Assembly (NCBI GenBank): GCA_029379385.1
Contig: CM055611.1
Span: 9,486,001-9,550,000, forward strand
DNA: 64,000 nt
Origin: Quillaja saponaria
Taxonomy: Eukaryota; Streptophyta; Magnoliopsida; Fabales; Quillajaceae
Direction: 5' to 3'
Under the pieces are notes generated by a model. It saw nothing but the letters and a program-made list of their open reading frames with translations. It did no database searches and had not been told where the DNA came from. Below are positions 44,456 to 56,182 of this stretch, one piece after another; position 1 is the stretch's first letter; every line of letters starts with the position of its first letter. Position numbers and translations under genes: made by a program.

Positions 44456-47054
44456 TGAACCTATGTGTCGTCAACACTACAATTCGTTCTAAGTAGATCA
44501 AATGAGATGTGTCATTAGAAGTAACACACAAGACATGCAATATATGTAACTTTGGAGACAATGTCTCATTTCTCTACCTTCTTTTCACATTCATCTTCTG
44601 GAACCCGAATGTGGAGAGAAGTGAGAGCAAATCTAAAGAGGAGAGAATTCTGAGTTTCATGCAAGCTTAAACTCAGAATCTTCACATGTAGTAAACACAA
44701 TCAAACAGAAGCCTAATTGGAAGGCTTAGATAAGTTTATTGGGATTTCAACTAGATTGAATATACTGGACTTTCAAGATGTTCAATTTTGGAATTCAGAG
44801 GCTAAAAATCAAGTCTTTGAAAGCCATTATAGAGCAGAGCTGCTGGAAATTCACAAGAAAACAGAAAGCTCAAGGTGGAGAGAAACTAGTAAAAAGAACT
44901 TGGTTGATTTAGCTTTGGAATCCAAGTTGGTGCTTTGTTTGGTTCCAAAACTGCATGCAATAAATTATAGGTTCAACTATCTGGTTTCATTCTTTAAATA
45001 TTCTTCCTGAAAATGTATTTGAGTTTCATGAACATGCTATGTTTTCAGGCTAAAGTTTCAAAACAGAATATGCATGTTTAAAGGAATGATGTTGCTTTTG
45101 TGCATTACTTCTACTCTCTGAATAGAGGATCACCAGGGTTATACATATATTTTGTTTGGGACACCATAGAGAGAGAGAGAGAGAGAGACAAATTTAAATT
45201 CATAAAGAAGTCAGCTGGTGTGCTTGATCAGGACTGAAGTTTACCTAGAGGCAGTTTAATGTACATTTTTTGCAAGAGTTTTCAAACAGAATATGTTTTA
45301 TCAAGGAAATGTCGAACTGTTTTTCTAAAATGTGTTTTACATGTGCTCAACTGAGAATTTTATCTCATTGATTTGCTTTTTAAAATTACATTTCTAAATT
45401 GAGCTAGATGACATGCAGCTAGGGCAGGGAGAATGTGAAGAAAGGCAAGTTTGATATCTCTGTATTGCAGAATAGGCCTTTGTATAGTTATCTTGTGTAA
45501 TGTCTTGTACCTTGTAGTTTGGTCATTCTTCTAGAAATTTTAAATTGCACATCCTTTAAATAATGCCATACCAATGAGATATCCAGGATGACTCTTATAA
45601 GCTTAAGTTAAAGTGGAGATACAGAATGCAACCTAGATAAAAAGAAAATAGTAACTAAACAATGTAAGCTCTTAATCAAACTAACTATTTTTTTTATTTT
45701 TTTTTTGTCCAAAGCACTCTTGCAAGTTAAGTAGACACTTTGGAAATCCCGATAACCAATCTGGAACTTCTTGCAAAAGTATGTTTCACATATCAACCAA
45801 CTAGCCATCCAAACCAAATTAATACAAAATCAACAAATGTTGCATGGAAAAACCTAGAAGTATAAGGTGGTATGAGGGTACGTTAAATTAATAAGTAAAT
45901 AAAAAATATTTTATGTATGAGAAGAATAATTTAATTAAATAAATAATTAAGTAAAAAAATTTTATGTATGAGAAAAAGACATTTATAAGTGATAACAGAA
46001 TAAAACTCACTAAATCACAAAATATAAAGAAAATTAATGTTAAAAATATATACGTTATTCGAAGTCACTAAATATAAAGGATTTGATTTGATAAACATTT
46101 TGGTATCAATATGTATAATTACAAATTGGTTTTCTTTTTTTAATGAAATTTCTTATTTTGCTTATTGTTTATAGAGTGTTATCGAAGGTAGTAGGTGCTA
46201 GCGTGCCTAGAGTAAACCCGATGCTAGTTACGGGAGCCTAGAGTCTTGGGTCAATGCGCCAGGCATGCAACTGTGGAAAGCCCAACCCCTTCTAAGGAAA
46301 ACAGAAAAAAAATTGCTACAGGCAAGCATTTCAATCATCAATCTTTCAGCAAGTTTAAAATGGTACCAAGATGCTTTGAAAGAGTAAAAATAGGATAAAG
46401 AAAGAAGCTATGGGCAAGAACCGTAGCAAGTGAAACCTAAGAAAAATATATATAAAAATAAATAAATAAATAAAATTAGCTAAAATTTGTTACGGTGTGC
46501 TTAAAACAAAATAAAATACATTTCATTTAAAATAAATTCTCTTATTAGGAATGAAAACTATATTTATGAAATTTTGGCTATTCTCTAATTTAGAACAAAT
46601 AACTGAAAATTTCATTTTAGTTTAAATATTTTTCATGATTTACTCTCAAAATTTTAATTAAAACTAAAATTATAAATGTAGAGAGATTAATTATAGTTCA
46701 ATGAACAAAAGATAAGTTGAGAGGAAAAAAATTTATAGTTAGTTAGATGAATATTTGATATAAAATATTGGTGGCTCTTTATTGATTTAACCAAGTAAAA
46801 AATATGTATAATATTTAGGATAAAAATGTCATTTAGTGTGAATAAAACAATAAATTATCTCAAATGAAATTCAATCTATTTGGTGTGAAATTAATAATTG
46901 AATAAAATATGAATTTCAGATTAATTTCATTTAAAATCTATATTATTTTATTTATTTCAAATATATATAAAAAAATAGAGTTTATTTGAAATTAACTGAA
47001 TTCTATATTTTTTTTAGCATTCCAAACATACTGTAAGTCTAACAACTAAAACTA
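44456..47054. other. No gene recognised
   Basis: A 97-codon plus-strand frame at 44,717-45,010 has no domain I can name. Includes a (GA)n run at 45,171-45,188 and a less AT-rich island at 46,190-46,290 without coding text. The rest is AT-rich. Confidence 0.5.
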
Positions 47055-47810
47055 GTGGCCGCTTGGAAAAAATTGCTTTTATTTGAAAACAAAGCAAGGA
47101 AATATAGCTAGTTTCTCATATTTGCCCTTAATAAGGAACCCTCTCCTAGTACTTTTCCACAATGGTTTAAAACCTGGTATTTTTCATGGGGATTATTTCC
47201 TATATCCCTATCAAAATATGTTCATCAATATTGGTTAAGATTCTGTGAGAATAATAATTCTCTAGAACCACAAGATAAAATAATCATGTTCACAGCTTAT
47301 TACCAGCTACCGTGGATTGTGAAATGGGAATATACAGTAAAAAAATTGTTCTACTTCTGCTTTTGCAATTAATCAATCCGTTCCATGATTAATTAGAAGG
47401 TCCCAAATAAAGTGGTAGGATAATTTCTCTAATTTTGAAGAGAATCTTAATAATTTCCAAAAATTAGGAATTTTAAGATCTCAAGCTTCTATGCAAAAAC
47501 TTATTTAACGAAAATAAAAAGGTTTTAGATATGGTTAGAGGCTTATTGGTCTCCTTTTCAAAAGAAGATGTCCAGAAAGAGCTGATAAAAATCCTGGAAG
47601 ATAACTGTTCTGATATGAGCCAGTATGACATCGCATATTTTCAAGAATCTCAAGATCCCTTCGATGAAAGAGCTGAAGATTTCATTGAAGATGGAACCCA
47701 TCCCTAAAGTTACTTTTGAAAAACAAAGTCTGATTCCACTTTATAAAAAGCTAACAGCTTTCGGGGGAAAAGAAAATCAACTTATTAAAGTAAAATATTT
47801 ACTTTATTAA
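47055..47810 (+). pseudogene. Viral polyprotein tail (copy B)
   Basis: Broken text matching copies A and C: W(K)KLLLFENKARKYS, then open frame 47,625-47,810 parallel to 52,712-52,909 in copy C (IFKNLKIPSMKELKISLK; PKVTFEKQ). Stops in frame, for example TAG after KYS. Confidence 0.7.
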
Positions 47811-47942
47811 AGTAAGCATCTTCTTTTAGTCTGGCGGGATGACTCCAATCCACTTAGGACAAGTGCCCAGACAAATTGAAGTGCCTTATCTTCACGAATC
47901 TGCTTTGCTTATCCTTTTCTCAAGGACAATAATGTTAGAGCC

Positions 47943-47950
47943 TATATAAG
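47943..47950 (+). promoter_or_regulatory. Pararetroviral TATA box (copy B)
   Basis: cctatataagggcc followed by ctctcgagtctagcaag, the same core as copies A and C. Confidence 0.7.
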
Positions 47951-48074
47951 GGCCTTAGCCCTCTCGAGTCTAGCAAGTTTTTGTAAAATTTAAAATTAGA
48001 GAAGTTTTGAAGAGTGTAAGTTCTGTGCCTATTGTACTTGTGTTCGAGTACCTGCACTAGAGTCTTGTACTTGT

Positions 48075-48080
48075 AATAAA
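48075..48080 (+). terminator. Pararetroviral poly(A) signal (copy B)
   Basis: AATAAA preceded by ttgtacttg repeats, about 130 bases after the TATA box. Confidence 0.65.
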
Positions 48081-48252
48081 GAGTTTCAATTGACATTTGC
48101 TACTATTAATGTAAGTCATCTTTTATAATTATTTCTATGAAATTACTTATGTTTTGATTTTTCTAATTATCCTTGTATTATATTCTACTTGTTCTGAGTG
48201 TTTTCTCCTATTATGTGTTAGTATTGTTGATATATGCGCTAGCTTCCCCTAT

Positions 48253-48265
48253 TGGTATCAGAGCC
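48253..48265 (+). promoter_or_regulatory. Pararetroviral primer-binding site (copy B)
   Basis: TGGTATCAGAGCC, a full match to the initiator tRNA-Met complement, the minus-strand DNA start site of Caulimoviridae. It lies about 310 bases downstream of the TATA box. Confidence 0.88.
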
Positions 48266-48413
48266 ACGTTGATTGGTAGAAATTAGAAATAGTCTTAAAA
48301 GAACAGCTCATTAATCTTCAAAGTTGAGAAAACAAACCCAGGAAAAGAGGTTGAAGTATTTGGAAACCTGTTTAGTCCGTTGAGTTAAGGACGTTAAGGG
48401 TTGTATACGTCAT

Positions 48414-49380
48414 TTGACAATTTGTTCCTTTGACAGTTTGTTTTTTTTTTTACTCAAAGTTCTAATAGCTAGTATTTTAACAAAATTCTCTAATTTTATT
48501 AACTCTTCTGGTTCTAGTTCTAATAGTCTGTCTAGAAATAATAAAGAAATTATTTTAGTAGAAAATATAGAAAAGGAATTACAAAATTGGAATCTTCCTC
48601 ATACTTCTAATAAACAAATTTATAGGAAAGGAAGTTTCAGTTTGAAACAAGATTATATAATTAAGACCATGGAAAAATCTATTCCTTTAAAAGAAGGTCA
48701 GGACACTTTTAAATTATTTTCTTCTAAATTCATAGAAAAACACAAAAAGAAATTTAAATATCTCATAAACCTTTAACTAAATTTAGATTAAACACTTCAG
48801 CTCTTATATGTGTTAGGGACACTAGACATAATAAGTTCTCGGATTCTTTACTAGGATGTATAGAATCAAGCCTCTGTGATGGTCCTAAATTTTTTAGTTG
48901 TTATTCTCATTTTACAATATCTTTAACAGACCAAAACATTATGAGTGCCTTGACTCTAAATATTCAATCTCATGATTTTGATATGCTCCCAGGATCAGAA
49001 AACGTAGTCTTAATATATAGGATTTATTATAAAGTCATGAATACTATGACACCTAATGCTAGGATAGAAACAAAAAGAGGAGAAACTACACTTTTTATAG
49101 CTAATCCAACTAAGACCAATATGGTAGTTCCAAAAACAATAACGTGGGATCAAGTGAAGCTTCCTGAAACTTGAAAAATTGATCAAGGAATTCCCCCCAA
49201 GATAATAGAAACTAGAGACGTAGAATCAATAATTGAGTACACTGATGGTAATGTAGATATAACATTCCCCTTAAATAGAAAGATTAGGTTAAACTTAGGA
49301 GAATTGTCTAAAAGGATGTTTACTTCTTCTATTCCTACATCAGAAAGAGAAAGAAAGTAGGTAATAGAATGAATAATAAA
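48414..49380 (+). pseudogene. Pararetroviral movement protein region (copy B)
   Basis: Open frame 48,414-48,776 (KELQNWNLPHTSNKQIYRKG, KSIPLKEGQDTFKLF) and 48,941-49,174 (ALTLNIQSHDFDMLPGSENV, LIYRIYYKVMNTM, MVVPKTITWDQVKLPE) match the 30K-type movement protein of petuvirus-like viruses. The two are joined by frameshifted text (LNTSALICVRDTRHNKFSD). A TGA after PET and others break it. The movement protein widens plasmodesmata in intact viruses. Confidence 0.85.
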
Positions 49381-49559
49381 ATCAAAAAATCAGGTAAGTC
49401 ACCTTCAATATTAGGTAGAAACACCATCAAAACAAGGGTTACAGACACCCTCTAGGGATAATTCTCTAGCCCCTTCAGAGATAAGATATAGTGTTTGCAT
49501 GTGATCCTCAATTTTTCTTTATCAATTGGATGTTTTAATCTAATATTGTTATATAATAA

Positions 49560-50430
49560 TATTCCTTCTAATACAACCTCTGATGTTAACTTGTCATAAA
49601 TGTAGCTACTATAAGGTATATTATCTCAATGTTTATCTTTCAATTTATTTCTTATTTTATCTGCAAATAAAATTGGCAGACCAGCTAAAAAAATTTCTTT
49701 CCAGAAATCAACTTTACTGTCTAGCCTTTGATAAACTCCAGACAGAAATACATCTTTATACCATTGAAAATGGGACAAATCTAGACACCTCAGATTTATT
49801 AATTATTCATGTGATCTGTCTAATCTAAGCATATTAGCTCTTACAAAATGATTTATTATTGTACAAATCAAAATATTAATTATATCAATTATCAGATTTT
49901 CATTTTCTTGTTTCACAGAATTTAAAATCTCTTATTTAGAGATATCAGATAGATAAAAGCCTAACCATCCTAAAAGTTGTCCCGTGAATCTACTAATTAT
50001 AGCTAGGGTTTTCTTCTTTATCAGTATTTTCATTGGGCCTACATAGTACAACATACATAAGCATGTGTTTGGTGGTTTGGAGAACTTGATATTCTACTAT
50101 CTTGAATTGCATTATCCTCATATTGAAGGTCTAAAGGAGAGGGTCTAGGATAATACATCTTTGATGAAACCGTAGGCATAGTCTTGTTCCAGTGAAGTTT
50201 ATTAACTTTTAGATGTGAGTCTTTTATAAATTTTTCTGATCAACATATTTACACTTTTCTTTTCTAATGGGTTTAATTTTTGTAACCTATTTACTAGTTT
50301 GTCTACAAAATTTTTATTATTAACTTTGAATTCTTTTATGAATTTTAGATTAAATTCTAGAGGTGGGTTTATCATTAAAGGATCTATTTTTGAGATTTCT
50401 TTTGAAGAAGACCTTGCCATTTGCAAAACT
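49560..50430 (-). pseudogene. Pararetroviral capsid region (copy C)
   Basis: Open frame 50,426-50,202 (PLEFNLKFIKEFKVNNKNFV; LNPLEKKSVNMLIRKIYKRL) followed by ISRFTGQLLGWLGFYLSDIS, LRCLDLSHFQWYKDVFLSGV and VDFWKEIFLAGLPILFADKI, the conserved caulimovirid capsid core. Interrupted by stops (for example after DISK). Confidence 0.8.
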
Positions 50431-51021
50431 ATCTATTGAGAAGATTTTTCTTGAATAAGAAAATTTTCTATCCTAGAGAATTGTTTTTCTAAGGATTGAA
50501 GAAACAGATTTTTATAATTATTTTAGTTGGAAATTTCAACCAGGGAGCTTGAAGTCGAGGCTTCTTTTTGAATAGCTGAATAAGGATTAGTTATTATTTC
50601 TCCTTTTAATTTTTTAATAGAAAGGGATGACTCTTGTGGGTGAATTGTAGTGACGTTTTTCCTTCTCTTATAAAGAAGTTTTGATAAGCAGCTTCTAACA
50701 CATTTAAAAATTGAGGATTCTCAAAATCAGGCCAATTTTTTTATGATACCTAAAGGCTCTTGTTAACCAATTAAAGAATCCTAGTTTTTTATAGAATTTT
50801 TTCATATACTACTTATGCATTGAAATCCAATAATTTCTTTCCTTTTCACTAAAGGCTGTGTAGAACCATTTATGTTTATTCGTGAAAGGGTGAAGAACTT
50901 TTTTAGAGTATAACATACAAACGCTATATCCCATCACTAAAGGGGTTGGAGAATTATCCCTAGAGGTTGTCTTTAACCCTTGCTCTGATGGTGTTTCTAC
51001 CTAATATTGAAGGTGACTTAC

Positions 51022-51970
51022 CTAATCTTTTGATTTTATTATTCCTTTTATTACTTGCTTTCTTTCTCCTTCTGATATACGAATTGAAAAAGTAGATATC
51101 CTTCTAGGCGATTCTCCTAAGTTTAACCTAATCTTTCTATTTGAGAATAATTTTATTTCTACATCACCATCAATGTACTCAATTATAGATTCTAAGTCTT
51201 TAGTTTCTATTTTCATGAGAGGAATTTCTTGATCAATTTTTCAAGTTTCAAGAAGCTTCACTTGATCCCACGTTATTGTTTTTGGAACTACCATATTGGT
51301 TTTAGCTAGATTAGTTATAAAAAGTGTAGTTTCACTTCTTTTTGATTCTATCCTATCATTAGGTGCCATAGTATTCATGACTTTATAATAAATCCTATAT
51401 ATTAGGATTACGTTTTCTGATCCTGGGAGTATATCAAAACCATGAGATTGAATGTTTAGAGTCAAGGCATTCAAAATGTTTTGGTCCATCAAAAATATTG
51501 TAAAATTAGGGATAACAACTAAAAAATATATGACCATCGCAGAGGCTTGATTCTATACACCCTAGTATCCGAGAACTTATCATGTCTAGTGTCCCTAACA
51601 CATATAAGGGTTGAAGTATTTAATTCAAATCTAGTTAAAGGTTTTAACGAAATTTAGTCCATTATTATATGAAGATATTTAAATTTCTTTTTGTGTTCTT
51701 CTAGCAATTTAGAAGAAAATAATTTAAAAAGTGTCCTGACCTTCTTTTAAAGGAATAGATTCTTCCATTGTCTTGATTATATAATCTTGTTTCAAACTGA
51801 AACTTCCTTTTCTATAAATTTGTTTTTCAGAAGTATGAGGAAGATTCCAATTTTGTAATTCCTTTTCTATATTTTCAACTAAAATAATTTCTTTATTATT
51901 TCTAGATAAACTATCAAAACTAGAGCAAAAAGAGTTAATAGAATTAAAGAATTTTCTTAAAATACCAGCT
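51022..51970 (-). pseudogene. Pararetroviral movement protein region (copy C)
   Basis: Frames 51,537-51,241 (ALTLNIQSHGFDILPGSENV; IYRIYYKVMNTMAPND) and 51,216-51,022 (DLESIIEYIDGDVEIKLF) match copy B. Over the 75 residues from ALTLN to LET/PET the two copies share 64 residues (85%) by direct count. Broken between 51,600 and 51,970. Confidence 0.85.
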
Positions 51971-52154
51971 ATTAGAACTTCGAGTCAAAGAAACAAACTA
52001 ACAAAGTACATATACAACCCTCAACATTCTTAACTCAACAGACTAAATGGGGTTTCAGATACTTTGATTTTGTTTTCTGGGTTTGTTTTCTCAACTTTGA
52101 AGATTAATGAGTTGTTATTTTCAGACTATTTTTCTAATTTCTACCAATCAACGT

Positions 52155-52167
52155 GGCTCTAATACCA
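52155..52167 (-). promoter_or_regulatory. Pararetroviral primer-binding site (copy C)
   Basis: Minus strand TGGTATTAGAGCC followed by acgttgattgg as in copy B; one C-to-T change from the tRNA-iMet complement. Confidence 0.85.
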
Positions 52168-52360
52168 ATATGGAAAGCTAGCACATACATCAACAATACT
52201 AACACGTAATAAGACAATACTAACACATAATAGGGGAAAACACTCAGAACAAGCAAAATATAATCCAGGGATAATTAGAACAATCAAAACATAAGTGGTT
52301 TCATATAAATAATTATAAAAGATAACTTGCATTAATAGTAGCAAATGTTAACTGAAACTC

Positions 52361-52366
52361 TTTATT
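52361..52366 (-). terminator. Pararetroviral poly(A) signal (copy C)
   Basis: AATAAA on the minus strand at the position equivalent to copy B. Confidence 0.65.
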
Positions 52367-52487
52367 ACAGTACAATACTCTAGCTCAGGTACTTGAACAC
52401 AGGTACAACAGGCACAGAACTTATACTATTCAAAACTTCTCTAATTTTAAATTTTACAAAACTGGCTAGACTCGAAAGGGCCATGGC

Positions 52488-52496
52488 CCTTATATA
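52488..52496 (-). promoter_or_regulatory. Pararetroviral TATA box (copy C)
   Basis: Minus strand gtctatataagggccatgg, then cgagtctagccag: same core promoter as A and B. Confidence 0.7.
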
Positions 52497-52711
52497 GACT
52501 CTAACATTATTGTCCTTGAGGTAAGGATAAGCAGAGCGATTCGTGAAGATAAGGCACTTCAATTTGCTTGGGCAAATGTTCTAGATGGATTGGAGTCATC
52601 CCGCCAAACTAAAAGAAGATGCTTACTTTAATAAAGTAAATCTTTTACTTTAATAAGTTAATTTTCTTTTTCACCGAAAGCTGCTAGCTTTTTATAAAGT
52701 GGAATTAGGCT

Positions 52712-53840
52712 TTATTTTTCAAAAGTAACTTTAGAGATGGGTCCTTTCTTCAATGAAATCTTCGACTCCTTAGTCGAAGGGATCTTGAGAGTCTTGAAAA
52801 TATGTGCGGGGTCATCCTGGCTCATATCAAAACAGTTATCTTCCAGGATTTTTATCAGCTCTTTCTGGACATCTTCTTTTGAAAAGTAGGCTAATAAGCT
52901 TTTGACCATATCTAAAACCCTTTTATTTTCGTTTAAATAAGGTTTTTGAACAGAAGCTTGAGATCTTAAAATTCCTAATTTTTGGAAATTATTACGATTC
53001 TCTTCAAAATTAGAGAAATTATCCCACCACTTTATTTGAGACTTTTAATTAATCATGAAATGGATTGATTAATCTCAAAAACAGAAGTAGAACAGTTTTT
53101 TACTATATATTCTCATTTCACAATCCACAGGTAGCTAGTAATAAGCTGTGAACATGATTCTTTTATCTTATGGTTCTAGAGAATTATTATTCTCACAAAA
53201 CCAATATTGATGAACATATATTGAAAGGGATATAGGAAATAATCCCCCTAAAAAATACCAAGTTTTAAACCATTGTGGAAATGTATTAGGAGAGTGTTCC
53301 TCATTAAAGGTGAATATGAGAAACTAGCTATGTTTCCTTACTTTGTTTTCGAATAAAAGCAAATTTTTCCAAGCGGCCATATAATCGAAATAATTGTATA
53401 ATCGAGAAAAGATTCTTCTATCTATTATTTTTTTTTGAATGTATAAATCCATACCCGGTTCTTCGGACTTCATAATTTTATAAGTTATGAGTTTTGAATA
53501 AGCCCATTTTGTCCCTGCTCTAATCCAAGGGTTTATGAGAAACAAATTATGTATCTATAAGAATATTTAAATAATATAAAGTACCATTGGGCTCTAATTC
53601 AGGGGAGAGATGATTATTGAGATAAAATGGAGCTATCTCGTATGGTGCTAGATTAGCATACCTTTTTTCAATTTGGACTATCTTTTTATAAGATAAAAGG
53701 ATACAAGGATATTTAAAATCTTCAGTATTACAAGGAAGAGCTAATTCATAAGCCTGATCACTTAAGAATTCTTTGTCAGCTTCCTCAACATTAGAAGTCA
53801 AGACATTTCTTTTTGCAGCTGAACTTGTTTGGAAGGACAT
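52712..53840 (-). pseudogene. Viral polyprotein tail (copy C)
   Basis: Frames 53,840-53,547 (SSAAKRNVLTSNVEEADKEF; LSPELEPNGTLYYLNILIDT), 53,545-53,324 (NPWIRAGTKWAYSKLITYKI; DLYIQKKIIDRRIFSRLYNY) and 52,909-52,712 (SKEDVQKELIKILEDN). Domain of unknown role between RNase H and the promoter, conserved in all three copies. Confidence 0.7.
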
Positions 53841-53999
53841 AACTCCTTTACCCTTAGGATCTCTACAAAAATTCTCTTGTCAAAAAATAAGGCAAAGAAT
53901 TAGATTCTTTTTTTATAAATTCTATATCAAATTCAAAAACAAAAAGAATCCCTTACCATCTCATAAATATTTTTTTAGACGCTATGTTTTTAACATCTT

Positions 54000-54300
54000 T
54001 TAGAGAATATCCTTAGCAGATTTGCAATAGATTCTTAATAAGAAATTTTTATTTAATAAGTTAGATTCAAACTTAGTGATGCACAAAACTATTGACAGCA
54101 TTTCCTTTTTTATGGTGGAATAGTTTTGTTGAGCACCTTTCCAAGTTCCTGAAGTGAATCTAACTAATTGCTCTTTATTAATAATTCTTTGTTTAAGTAT
54201 TTCTTTGTATCCTAACTCAAAAGCATCTGTTTCTACAATTTTAAAGGCTTCTGGATGAGAGATACAAAAACATGGAAGCTCTTTCACTCTTTGTTTATTC
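54000..54300 (-). pseudogene. Pararetroviral RNase H (copy C)
   Basis: LPCFCISHPEAFKIVETDAF, GYKEILKQRIINKEQLVRF, then TSGTWKGAQQNYSTIKKEML: RNase H with first catalytic Asp in VETD and the Glu region in KEM. More complete than in copy A. Open for 95 codons. Confidence 0.82.
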
Positions 54301-54509
54301 TTTTGACTGCTTCAGTGAAATCATTATTCCATTCAAGGGGATTTTTCTTTAACCTGGCAAATAATAATTTGCAGTCTATGACTAAGTCTTTATAAAATTC
54401 TCCTACAGCAATTCAAACTCCCTAGAAATTTTTGTAATGGTTGTTTTTCCTTTAATTCATTAGTAAATTTGTCAACAAATTGAATTGCGCTATCAATAGG
54501 AATAATTGA

Positions 54510-55140
54510 TCATTTAGAAATATTGTGACCTAAGAATCGAATAGCGGTTTGAAATATTTTTACCTTTTTCACTAAAACTGCTAATCCTGTCTTGGTGACA
54601 ATATTCAAAAACATATAAAGATGTTTGAAATATTTCTCAATAGAAGGAGAAAATACCAAGGCATAATCAATGTAAACAATTATATATTCATGATAAGGAT
54701 TGAAAATATCATTCATAATATTTTGAAATTCAGATAAAGCATTTTTCAATCCAAATGGCATGACATTCTATTCATAATGTCCAAAAGGTACTGTAAAAAC
54801 AATTTTGTACATATCTTTCTCCACTATCTGAATTTGCCGATATCCTGATTTCATATCAAATTTAGAAAATATTTTAGCAACATAAAATTTGTTAAGCAAA
54901 TCCTTCTTATTACGGATCAGATATCTTATCCATCTTAAGGTTTTGTTCAAAGGTTTGTAATTAATAACTAACCTTGGAACTCCTCTTTCGAGTTCTGTAG
55001 TATTTTCAACATAAAATGCAGGGCAACTCTAGGGACTATAACTCTTTCTAATTAATCTATTTTTCAATAATTCTTCAATTTCCTTTTTACAGATTTCTAA
55101 ATGTCTAGGACCCATGACAATAGGTCTAACCTTATTAGGA
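54510..55140 (-). pseudogene. Pararetroviral reverse transcriptase (copy C)
   Basis: Text includes LVINYKPLNKTLRWIRYLI, FSKFDMKSGYRQIQIVEKDM, VPFGHYE, MPFGLKNALSEFQNIMND and IIVYIDYALVFSPSIEK. The active site YIDD reads YIDY (second catalytic Asp lost). Stops at about 54,767 and others. Upstream, 55,020-55,140 shows ICKKEIEELLKN-type text. Confidence 0.88.
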
Positions 55141-55199
55141 ATCTATTTTTCAAAGAAATCTATTCACAAGGCAATCTTATTCACAAGGCAATTTTTGAT

Positions 55200-55425
55200 T
55201 CCAAAAAGCATTAGGAATCTCAACATATATTGTTTGTTCTATTTTAAAATTTTTAATTTCTTCTCGTAACTTTGAAGACTTTAATTGTTCTTCAATTTTT
55301 TATATACTATCTCTTCTTTTAGAGACATAAGAAAATTTTCTTTTCTTTTTATAATATCTTTCATTAGATTTATTTCATGGATTCTAGGTTCTTCTACAAA
55401 TTCAAATTTAATTTGTTTACCCTTT
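55200..55425 (-). pseudogene. Pararetroviral protease C-terminal/coiled-coil end (copy C)
   Basis: Matches 12,545-12,760 of copy A on the minus strand (KQIKFEFVEEPRIHEINLMK, then a Lys-rich coiled coil). The DSG active site is not included because the copy ends at about 55,425. Confidence 0.75.
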
Positions 55426-55562
55426 ATGTTAGTAAAAGGCTAGCTCAAGAAGTAATTTTAGGAAATCACTTCCTACATATGTTATTCCCTATATCTAGGA
55501 TTGATGAATCAAGGGTAACAATAATAATAAAAGATAGATAAATTAAATTTGAAAATTTTTAA
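55426..55562 (+). mobile_element. Pararetrovirus scrap D
   Basis: Plus-strand piece matching about 12,440-12,570 of copy A (LVKG...EVILGNHFLHMLFPI). It abuts copy C in inverted orientation; both sides share taccctt at the junction (55,417-55,425). Confidence 0.75.
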
Positions 55563-56160
55563 GAGGTGTGAATGAGCTTGTATTAAGGGGTGTAGAGCTG
55601 AGATGCACTTTTGATAACACTGTATTAAAAGTTTTCTTTAATTAAACCTAATGGCCCAAAGTATGAAATAAATTATACCCAAAATTAGAAAGAAATAAAT
55701 TATATGTACACACCCTGCATTCGTACTGGTAGGACAAGTATTTTGAAGTAACTATATATATATATATATATATTGATAAAAGAAGTACTATAATTAATAG
55801 TAACGAGATTCCTTATTAAGTCGATCTCAAATTTAATTGTCCCTCTACGGAAAACCATTATTGTTCTCGTAAGGTTTAAAAAAAATAAAAAAAAATAACC
55901 TTTAACTGTGTCCTATTTATCAAAGAGGGAAGGGAATAGTCATAGTCCTAGTTCGTTTCCACTATCCATGTTTCAATAAAGAATCCATGTTTTAATAAAG
56001 AACATTTTGACGTGAACTACTCATTGAAAATACAAAGAGTTACTGATCTGCGTCACTTTATTTTCATCAAAGAAACAGTCAATTTTCACCAATTCATCGT
56101 ATTGCAATTCTAACAAACATTTCGGCTTAGCATGTCAAAATAATATAAATAAACAAATCA
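55563..56160. other. No gene recognised; AT repeat
   Basis: Contains a TA-run at 55,753-55,772. Would be intron sequence downstream of the TIR exon. Confidence 0.5.
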
Positions 56161-56182
56161 TTGGTATACAAAATGGACTCAC

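Larger units (their letters stand above)
47055..49502 (+). mobile_element. Endogenous pararetrovirus copy B (petuvirus-like)
   Basis: About 2.45 kb: post-RNase-H tail, promoter, poly(A) signal, primer-binding site and movement-protein region, stopping shortly after it. Homologous to 50,920-53,385 on the minus strand (copy C). Left edge at tggccgcttgg; right edge meets copy C head to head at about 49,502-49,507. Confidence 0.87.
49507..55425 (-). mobile_element. Endogenous pararetrovirus copy C (petuvirus-like)
   Basis: About 5.92 kb, the longest copy, continuous on the minus strand: end of protease, RT, RNase H, tail, promoter, poly(A) signal, primer site, movement protein and capsid core up to a point matching about 11,215 in copy A. 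It lacks the zinc knuckle, linker and protease active site, which copy A has. Full of stops and frameshifts. Confidence 0.88.

Noticed and set aside
44717..45010. 97-codon plus-strand open frame as a gene
   Set aside because: No domain, no splice partners, not conserved with anything else in the window; could be chance.
46190..46290. Less AT-rich island as an RNA gene
   Set aside because: No tRNA, snoRNA or rRNA signature found; no open frame.
48253..48265. tRNA-like text TGGTATCAGAGCC
   Set aside because: It is the complement of a tRNA 3' end (primer-binding site), not a tRNA gene; no cloverleaf around it. The same applies to the sites at 28,931, 40,301, 52,155, 61,390 and 61,423.
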